A stretch of 64,000 bases of DNA from Fluviibacter sp039805725 (GTDB taxonomy: Bacteria > Pseudomonadota > Gammaproteobacteria > Burkholderiales > Rhodocyclaceae): the NCBI GenBank assembly GCA_039805725.1, contig JBDLTT010000065.1, forward strand, positions 12,014 to 76,013, read 5' to 3'. Position numbers and translations under genes: made by a program. Positions 58,110 to 64,000 of the stretch are shown here, in pieces. Position 1 is the stretch's first letter; every line of letters starts with the position of its first letter. The notes beneath the pieces were generated by a model, which ran no database searches, was not told the DNA's origin, and worked only from the letters and a program-made list of their open reading frames with translations.

Positions 58110-59555
58110 ATGCTCCGCAGCACCAAAATCGTTGCCACCCTGGGTCCTTCCAGCTCATCGCCGGAGGCGCTGGGTGCACTGATCGCTGCGGGCGTCGACG
58201 TTGTTCGCCTCAACTTCAGCCACGGCACCGCCGACGACCATCGCGCCCGCGCCAAACTGGTTCGCGAACTGGCGCAGCAATATCGCCGACCAGTCGGCAT
58301 TCTGGTGGATCTGCAAGGCCCGAAGATCCGCGTCGGCAAATTCGCCGACGGCAAGATCACGCTGACCAAGGGCGCCGACTTTATTCTGGATGCCGCCTGC
58401 AAACTGGGCAATCAGGAGCGTGTTGGTCTCGACTATCCGGAGTTGCCCAACGATGTTCAGGCCGGCGATGTACTGCTGCTTGATGACGGCCGTGTAGTGC
58501 TGAATGTCTCCGCCGTAAATGGCCCGGAGATTCACACCAAAGTGCACGTCGGTGGTCCGCTCTCGAACAACAAGGGCATCAACCGCAAAGGCGGTGGTCT
58601 CTCGGCGCCAGCGCTCACCGACAAAGACAAGGCCGACATGATCACGGCGGCCGAGATCAACGCCGATTTTCTCGCCATCTCCTTTCCCCGTGAAGCGGCT
58701 GACATTCACCTGTCGCGCGAACTTATGAAAAAGGCCGGCGGTAAATCGCTGATCATCGCGAAAATCGAACGCACCGAGGCCATCGAAAACCTCGAAGAAA
58801 TCCTCGAAGCCTCCGATGGCATCATGGTCGCCCGTGGTGACCTGGGGGTCGAGGTCGGCGATGCCGCGGTGCCGGCGCTGCAGAAACGCATGATCCGCAT
58901 GGCACGCGAGATGAACAAACTCGCCATTACCGCCACCCAGATGATGGAATCAATGATCAGTTCGCCGATTCCTACCCGCGCCGAAGTATCGGACGTGGCC
59001 AATGCCGTGCTGGATGGCACCGATGCCGTCATGCTCTCGGCCGAAACGGCCAGTGGACAGTACACGGTGGAAACGGTCGAAGCCATGGTGCGCATTTGCC
59101 TTGAGGCAGAACGCTCCTACCCGGTCATGCTGGAAAGCGAATTCCTCAACCGCATCTTCACCCGCGTCGATCAATCGATCGCCATGGCCGCCATCTGGAC
59201 TGCGCATCACCTCAAGGTCAAAGCCATCGCGGCACTCACCGAATCCGGCGCCACTGCACTGTGGATGAGCCGGCTGAATTGTGGCGTCCCGGTGTTCGCA
59301 CTCACCCCGGATGAAAGCTCGCGCAACCGCATGACGCTCTTTCGCGATGTCTACCCGATGCTGATGCCGCGCAGCCAACCGGATCGCGACATGATGCTGG
59401 CTGACGCCGAGACCGTACTGATGGATCAAGGCGCCGTCGATCGTGGCGACTTGGTGGTTATGACGATCGGCGAACCGATCGGCACGCCCGGCGGTACCAA
59501 CACCCTCAAGATCGTTCACGTCGGGGATCATGCGACCCCTGACATCACTGGTTAA
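58110..59555 (+). CDS. pyk: Pyruvate kinase
   Basis: Pyruvate kinase makes pyruvate and ATP from phosphoenolpyruvate. The 481-residue protein starts RSTKIVATLGPSSSSPEAL, with RLNFSHGTADDH, VDLQGPKIRVGKF, IIAKIERTEAIENLEEIL, the active-site MVARGDLGVEV, ITATQMMESMI and DAVMLSAETASGQY. The C-terminal allosteric domain follows. A GGGAGG site precedes the ATG. It is the usual proteobacterial PykA/II-like length. Confidence 0.96.
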   Translation: MLRSTKIVATLGPSSSSPEALGALIAAGVDVVRLNFSHGTADDHRARAKLVRELAQQYRRPVGILVDLQGPKIRVGKFADGKITLTKGADFILDAACKLGNQERVGLDYPELPNDVQAGDVLLLDDGRVVLNVSAVNGPEIHTKVHVGGPLSNNKGINRKGGGLSAPALTDKDKADMITAAEINADFLAISFPREAADIHLSRELMKKAGGKSLIIAKIERTEAIENLEEILEASDGIMVARGDLGVEVGDAAVPALQKRMIRMAREMNKLAITATQMMESMISSPIPTRAEVSDVANAVLDGTDAVMLSAETASGQYTVETVEAMVRICLEAERSYPVMLESEFLNRIFTRVDQSIAMAAIWTAHHLKVKAIAALTESGATALWMSRLNCGVPVFALTPDESSRNRMTLFRDVYPMLMPRSQPDRDMMLADAETVLMDQGAVDRGDLVVMTIGEPIGTPGGTNTLKIVHVGDHATPDITG

Positions 59556-59600
59556 TTTCTTACAACTATTTCACCCGGCATCCTGCCTACGGAGATTGCT

Positions 59601-60665
59601 ATGTCCCTCGTCTCGCTGCGCCAACTGCTCGACCACGCCGCCGAACACAACTACGGCCTGCCCGCGTTCAACGTTAACAACATGGAACAGGTTTGGGCCA
59701 TCATGGAAGCGGCCAAAAAGCTGAACGCGCCGGTGATCATGCAAGCCTCAGCCGGCGCCCGTAAATACGCTGGCGAGCCTTTTCTGCGCCACCAGATTCT
59801 GGCCGCGCTGGAAGCCTACCCCGAGATTCCGGTCGTCATGCATCAGGATCACGGTCAAAGCCCCGCCGTCTGTATGGCGGCCATCCGTTCCGGCTTCTCG
59901 TCGGTGATGATGGATGGTTCGTTACAAGCTGACGGCAAAACCGTCGCCTCATTCGAATACAACGTCGACGTCACCCGTAAGGTCGTCGAGCTGTCGCATA
60001 GCATTGGCGTCTCGGTCGAAGGCGAACTCGGCGTGCTCGGCTCGCTGGAAACCATGACCGGCGACAAGGAGGACGGCCATGGCGCCGAAGGCAAAATGAC
60101 CATGGATCAGCTGCTGACCGACCCGGATCAGGCGGCCGACTTCGTCAAAGCCACGCAGTGCGATGCGCTGGCCATCGCCATCGGCACCAGCCACGGTGCC
60201 TACAAGTTCACCAAGAAGCCCACCGGCGATATCCTCGCGATCTGGCGCATCAAGGAAATCCACGCTCGCATCCCGAATACGCACCTCGTTATGCATGGTT
60301 CGTCGTCGGTCCCGCAAGAACTGCTGGCCGAGATCCGCGAATTCGGCGGCGACATGAAGGAAACCTACGGCGTGCCGGTGGAAGAAATTCAGGAAGCCAT
60401 CAAGCACGGCGTGCGCAAGATCAATATCGACACCGACATCCGTCTGGCCATGACCGGTGCCATCCGTCGTTATATGTTCGAGAATCCAAGCAAGTTCGAC
60501 CCGCGCGACTACCTCAAGCCTGCTCGTGAAGCCGCCAAAAAGGTCTGCGAAGCCCGCTTCGAAGCCTTTGGTTGTGCCGGCCAGGCCAGCAAGATCAAGC
60601 CGATAGGTCTCGACATCATGGCAGAACGCTATGCCAAGGGTGAATTGAACCAAGTTGTGCGTTAA
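59601..60665 (+). CDS. fba: Fructose-bisphosphate aldolase class II
   Basis: Class II zinc-dependent aldolase joins dihydroxyacetone phosphate and glyceraldehyde-3-phosphate; the Calvin subtype also handles sedoheptulose-1,7-bisphosphate. The 354-residue protein has YGLPAFNVNNMEQVW, VVMHQDHGQSPAV (zinc His), VEGELGVLGSLETMTGDKEDGHGAEG, VMHGSSSVPQ and GVRKINIDTDIRLAMTGAIRR. Length and pattern fit the CbbA-type subgroup often found with tkt-gap-pgk. A GGAGA site precedes the ATG. Confidence 0.96.
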   Translation: MSLVSLRQLLDHAAEHNYGLPAFNVNNMEQVWAIMEAAKKLNAPVIMQASAGARKYAGEPFLRHQILAALEAYPEIPVVMHQDHGQSPAVCMAAIRSGFSSVMMDGSLQADGKTVASFEYNVDVTRKVVELSHSIGVSVEGELGVLGSLETMTGDKEDGHGAEGKMTMDQLLTDPDQAADFVKATQCDALAIAIGTSHGAYKFTKKPTGDILAIWRIKEIHARIPNTHLVMHGSSSVPQELLAEIREFGGDMKETYGVPVEEIQEAIKHGVRKINIDTDIRLAMTGAIRRYMFENPSKFDPRDYLKPAREAAKKVCEARFEAFGCAGQASKIKPIGLDIMAERYAKGELNQVVR

Positions 60666-60683
60666 TTTTTACCGGTAATCCTC

Positions 60684-61622
60684 ATGTCTCAAGCTCTGTT
60701 CGAATCGACCATCACCAGCCTGCCCCTGATCGCCAAGGGCAAGGTGCGCGACATCTACGCTGTTGGCGACGACAAACTGCTCGTCGTCAGCAGCGATCGT
60801 CTGTCGGCTTTTGATGTGATCCTGCCGGATCCGATTCCGGGCAAAGGCAAGGTGCTCACCCAGACGGCCAGCTTCTGGTTCAAGAAACTCGGCCATATCG
60901 TTGCAACGCACAGCACCGACATTGATCCGGAAACCGTCGTCGCCGCCAGCGAACGAGACCAGGTACGTCACCGCGCCGTCGTGGTCAAACGTCTACGCCC
61001 GCTGCCGATCGAAGCCGTGGTGCGGGGTTACATCATCGGGTCGGGCTGGAAGGACTACCAAGAAACCGGCGCCGTCTGCGGTATTAAGCTGCCCGCCGGG
61101 CTGAAGCAGGCCGACAAGCTACCGCAACTGATCTTCACGCCGGCCACTAAGGCTGCCGTCGGTGATCACGACGAAAACATTTCCTTCGAGCAGGCGCAGG
61201 CGCATTGTGACCGGGAACTGAACGCACTGCTGCAAGGCACGGGCAAAACAGGTTCCAAGCTGGTGACCGAAGCGCGCGATGCCGCGTTTGCCCTGTATCA
61301 AGCTGCCGCCGACTACGCCGCGACCAAAGGCATCATCATCGCCGACACCAAGTTCGAGTTCGGCATCGACGCCCATGGCAAACTACACCTGATCGACGAG
61401 ATCCTGACGCCGGACTCCTCGCGTTTCTGGCCAGCCGACGCCTGGCAGCCGGGCAGCAACCCACCCTCTTACGACAAACAGTATGTCCGCGATTATTTAG
61501 AAACGCTGGACTGGAATAAGAAGGCCCCCGGCCCCACATTACCCAAAGCGGTAATTGAACAAACGGCCGCCAAGTACCACGAGGCCTTTGAGAAACTCAC
61601 CGGACAGAAAGTCGTTGAATAA
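60684..61622 (+). CDS. purC: Phosphoribosylaminoimidazole-succinocarboxamide synthase
   Basis: PurC joins aspartate to CAIR with ATP in purine synthesis. The 312-residue protein is the long form found in many proteobacteria and yeast. It has GKVRDIYAVGDDKLLVVSSDRLSAFDVI, VVVKRLRPLPIEAVVRGYIIGSGWKDY, FTPATKA, IADTKFEFGID and LIDEILTPDSSRFWP. It follows fba by 18 bases, continuing the run. Confidence 0.96.
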   Translation: MSQALFESTITSLPLIAKGKVRDIYAVGDDKLLVVSSDRLSAFDVILPDPIPGKGKVLTQTASFWFKKLGHIVATHSTDIDPETVVAASERDQVRHRAVVVKRLRPLPIEAVVRGYIIGSGWKDYQETGAVCGIKLPAGLKQADKLPQLIFTPATKAAVGDHDENISFEQAQAHCDRELNALLQGTGKTGSKLVTEARDAAFALYQAAADYAATKGIIIADTKFEFGIDAHGKLHLIDEILTPDSSRFWPADAWQPGSNPPSYDKQYVRDYLETLDWNKKAPGPTLPKAVIEQTAAKYHEAFEKLTGQKVVE

Positions 61623-61669
61623 CACCCTTTCCGGAAACACATAACAACAGCATCACAGGAAGCCCCGAC

Positions 61670-63712
61670 ATGAATCCACTCCTCGATTTTGCGGGGCTTC
61701 CCCGCTTTGACGCCATTCAACCCAGTGATGTGCAGCCGGCGATCAACCAGCTGCTCGCCGAAGCGCGCGCCGAAGTCGAGCGCCTGCTCAAGCCAGACGT
61801 GCCCGCGACCTGGGCCGATTTTGCCGAACCGCTGCAAGACAATCTGGAGCGCCTATCGCGCGCCTGGGGCATCGTCGGTCATCTGCACAGCGTGAACGAC
61901 ATCCCACCCTGGCGCGAAGCCTATAACACCCTGCTGCCGGAAGTCACCCGCTTCTACGCCGAACTCGGTCAGAACCTAGCGCTCTTCAAGCGCTACCAGG
62001 CCATGGCCGCCAGCCCGGAGTTCGCCACACTGAGCCCGGCACGCCAGCGCATTCTGCAGAACGAGATCCGCGATTTCCGTCTCTCCGGGGCCGAACTACC
62101 CGACAGCGACAAACCCCGCTTCCAGGCATTGCAGGAGCGCTTGTCGCAACTGGCCGCCAAGTTCTCGGAGAATCTGCTTGACGCAACCAACGCTTTTCAG
62201 CGGGATGTCACCAACGAGGCCGAACTCGACGGGCTCCCCGCCGATGTCAAAGCGGCTGCCAAAGCCGCCGCTGAAAAAGCCGGTGTGACCGGCTGGCGCT
62301 TTAGCCTCCAGGCACCGTCCTATTTACCCGTCATGCAGTACGCCAGCCATCGCCCCTTGCGCGCCCAGATGTACCGTGCCTATGCCGTGCGCGCGAGCGA
62401 GTTCGCCGATTGCGCCAGCAAGCCCGAATGGAATAACGCCGAACTCATCGACGAGATTCTCAAACTGCGCGCCGAAATGGCACAGATGCTTGGCTACCAG
62501 AGTTATGCCGAGGTCTCGCTCGTTCCCAAGATGGCTGACAACGTGCCACAAGTCCTGGCTTTCCTGCGTGACTTGGCGCAACGCGCCAAACCTTACGGCG
62601 CCGCGGATCTGGCGGAGCTAACGTCATTCGCTAAGACCGAACTTGGTTTGGATACGGTCGAACCCTGGGACATCGCCTACATCTCCGAGAAGCTCAAGCA
62701 GGCGCGCTACAGCTTCTCCGATGACGAGGTCAAACAGTACTTCCCGGAACCCAAGGTCCTTGGTGGTTTATTCAGCGTGATCGAGCGTCTATTTAGCGTA
62801 CAAATCACCCGTGATGACGCGCCTGTCTGGCACCCCAGCGTGCGCTTTTTCCGCATCACCAAAGACAGCCAGCTCATTGGCCAGTTCTATCTGGATTTGT
62901 ATGCCCGTGAAGAAAAACGCGGCGGCGCCTGGATGGATGAAGCGCTGACGCGTCGACGTATCAAGAGCGGCATTCAAACGCCCGTCGCCTACCTCAACTG
63001 CAACTTCCCGGCGCCCGTGGGTGATAAACCAGCGACCTTTTCGCACGATGACGTCATCACCCTGTTCCATGAAACGGGCCATGGGTTGCACCATATGCTG
63101 ACCCAGGTGGAAGATCTGGCCGTCTCTGGCATCCATGGTGTGGAATGGGACGCGGTTGAGTTACCTTCGCAGTTCATGGAGAACTTCTGCTGGGAGTGGT
63201 CCGTCCTGCAGGACATGACGGCGCACGTCGAGACCGGAGAACCACTACCGCGTGCACTCTACGACAAAATGCTGGCCGCCAAGAACTTCCAGAGCGGTCT
63301 TTTTACGCTGCGTCAGCTGGAATTTGCCCTGTTCGATCTACTGATCCACAGTGACCCGACTTGCAGCACACCCGTCCTCGACACGCTGGCCAAGGTCCGC
63401 CAGGAAGTGGCCGTGATTCACCCACCGGCCTGGCATCGCTTCCCGAACAGCTTCTCGCACATCTTCGCAGGCGGTTATGCGGCGGGCTATTACAGCTACA
63501 AGTGGGCCGAAGTGCTGTCGGCTGATGCCTTCGCCGCGTTTGAGGAAAGCGGCAACCCGGTCGACCCGATCACCGGTGCGCGTTTTCTGAAAGAGATCCT
63601 CTCGGTGGGGGGCTCACGACCCGCCATTGAATCTTTCCGCGCATTTCGCGGGCGCGACCCGCAAGTCGACGCCCTGTTGCGTCACAGTGGGATGACGGCT
63701 GAGGCAGCCTGA
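61670..63712 (+). CDS. prlC: Oligopeptidase A (M3 family)
   Basis: A cytoplasmic zinc metallopeptidase that degrades oligopeptides and cleaved signal peptides. The 680-residue protein has the M3 signature HETGHGLHHMLTQ (about 463-475), with the third ligand Glu in the downstream VEWDAVELPSQFMENFCWE stretch. GGYAAGYYSYKWAEVLSADAFAAF, typical of PrlC/Dcp, lies near the C-terminus. An AGGA site precedes the ATG. It lies 47 bases after purC. Confidence 0.96.
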   Translation: MNPLLDFAGLPRFDAIQPSDVQPAINQLLAEARAEVERLLKPDVPATWADFAEPLQDNLERLSRAWGIVGHLHSVNDIPPWREAYNTLLPEVTRFYAELGQNLALFKRYQAMAASPEFATLSPARQRILQNEIRDFRLSGAELPDSDKPRFQALQERLSQLAAKFSENLLDATNAFQRDVTNEAELDGLPADVKAAAKAAAEKAGVTGWRFSLQAPSYLPVMQYASHRPLRAQMYRAYAVRASEFADCASKPEWNNAELIDEILKLRAEMAQMLGYQSYAEVSLVPKMADNVPQVLAFLRDLAQRAKPYGAADLAELTSFAKTELGLDTVEPWDIAYISEKLKQARYSFSDDEVKQYFPEPKVLGGLFSVIERLFSVQITRDDAPVWHPSVRFFRITKDSQLIGQFYLDLYAREEKRGGAWMDEALTRRRIKSGIQTPVAYLNCNFPAPVGDKPATFSHDDVITLFHETGHGLHHMLTQVEDLAVSGIHGVEWDAVELPSQFMENFCWEWSVLQDMTAHVETGEPLPRALYDKMLAAKNFQSGLFTLRQLEFALFDLLIHSDPTCSTPVLDTLAKVRQEVAVIHPPAWHRFPNSFSHIFAGGYAAGYYSYKWAEVLSADAFAAFEESGNPVDPITGARFLKEILSVGGSRPAIESFRAFRGRDPQVDALLRHSGMTAEAA

Positions 63713-63722
63713 TCCACAGGCA

Positions 63723-63748
63723 CAGGGCCGAATAACCATTCGACCCTG
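63723..63748. terminator. Hairpin between prlC and the edge gene
   Basis: Two 5-base helices (CAGGG/CCCTG and CGAAT/ATTCG), separated by one mismatch, close an AACC loop between two convergent stop codons. No T run follows, so termination is uncertain. Confidence 0.4.
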
Positions 63749-63760
63749 GCCAACCTCAGG

Positions 63761-64000
63761 CTAGTTACTGCCAACCTCACACTTTTTGCCCATATCGTTG
63801 CATAGGTTCATGGCGGCATTGACGATGCGGCTCGTCTGCGGGTTCTGACCGGCCGGCGCACTACCGACGATCATCAGCTGGGAAATGTTCTTGTTCAGCG
63901 CGCTGACCGTCAACGTCGCAGATTGATCGGCCTCTTTCACCTTAATCGTCATGCTGGCCGGATCATTGCTAATCACCGTCACATGCTGATTATTCTTTGT
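63761..64000 (-). CDS. C-terminal part of an unrecognised protein (cut by right edge)
   Basis: The frame is open to the window edge, so the start lies outside and an internal GTG at 63982 need not be the start. The visible 79 residues include beta-rich NDPASMTIKVKEADQSATLTVSALNKNISQLMIV and a C-terminal helix with two Cys (NLCNDMGKKCEVGSN) that could form a disulfide in the periplasm. The family is not recognised. It converges on prlC. Confidence 0.6.
   Translation of the reverse strand, partial: TKNNQHVTVISNDPASMTIKVKEADQSATLTVSALNKNISQLMIVGSAPAGQNPQTSRIVNAAMNLCNDMGKKCEVGSN

Noticed and set aside
1..64000. tRNA, rRNA, insertion sequences, prophage or genomic-island borders
   Set aside because: No tRNA-like cloverleaf ends, rRNA motifs, transposase or integrase motifs, or terminal inverted repeats were noticed, and codon use looks even along the window.

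Overview
The window looks like a stretch of chromosome from a betaproteobacterium, probably with an autotrophic or sulfur-associated lifestyle. Three things support this. The gene order rsmA-pdxA-surA-lptD / amgK-murU-pepP-ubiH-dusB-fis-purH is familiar from that class. So are an E3 subunit (LpdA) carrying its own lipoyl domain, a Lys/Ala/Pro histone H1-like protein, and the fbp-tkt-gap-pgk-pyk-fba-purC order. The lifestyle hint comes from a CsoSCA-like carbonic anhydrase homologue, a BigR/SqrR-type persulfide-sensing repressor with YeeE/YedE transporters, and a class II (Calvin-type) aldolase cluster. The genus cannot be fixed from sequence alone. No rRNA, tRNA, IS element, prophage or CRISPR array was found, and RuBisCO and carboxysome shell genes are absent from this window.

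Layout. 1-7 kb: the end of xthA, then a leftward operon lptD-surA-pdxA-rsmA (outer-membrane biogenesis, PLP synthesis, ribosome maturation). 7-17.5 kb: rightward amgK-murU (peptidoglycan recycling), pepP, ubiH, dusB-fis, purH, pagP, purD, hemF. 17.5-21.3 kb: leftward hemCDXY. 21.4-22.8 kb: argH. 22.8-25.1 kb: leftward grxD, a GDT1-type transporter, and bigR with two YeeE/YedE half-transporters. 25.2-26.5 kb: a 71-residue conserved protein facing the CsoSCA-like gene. 26.5-31.4 kb: an iron(III) ABC transporter fbpABC behind a Fur-box-like palindrome, then a LysR regulator. 31.5-33.9 kb: pirin, a flavodoxin-like quinone reductase, a DODA-type dioxygenase and YjdM. 34-37 kb: mgtC-like, a Na+/H+ antiporter and ybiB. 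37-41.2 kb: leftward folD-purE-purK-sua5, headed by an IorA-like fragment gene. 41.4-47.6 kb: aceE-aceF-lpdA. 47.7-53.6 kb: the histone H1-like gene, rpiA, yggX, argA, rsmE, an IMPase and fbp. 53.7-61.6 kb: tkt-gap-pgk-pyk-fba-purC. 61.7-64 kb: prlC and an incomplete gene cut by the right edge.

How the parts work together. Most genes are housekeeping: purines (purH, D, K, E, C with folD supplying the one-carbon pool), heme (hemC, D, X, Y, F), central carbon (PDH complex, lower glycolysis/gluconeogenesis and the non-oxidative pentose/Calvin enzymes fbp, tkt, rpiA, fba), and the cell envelope (lptD, surA, pagP, amgK-murU). The accessory interest is in 22.8-37 kb and around 40.6-41.2 kb. That interest comprises an orphan CsoSCA-family protein that keeps its zinc-site residues, a redox-sensing bigR operon, several strong regulatory palindromes, and a free-standing IorA-like protein divergent from the pyruvate dehydrogenase operon.
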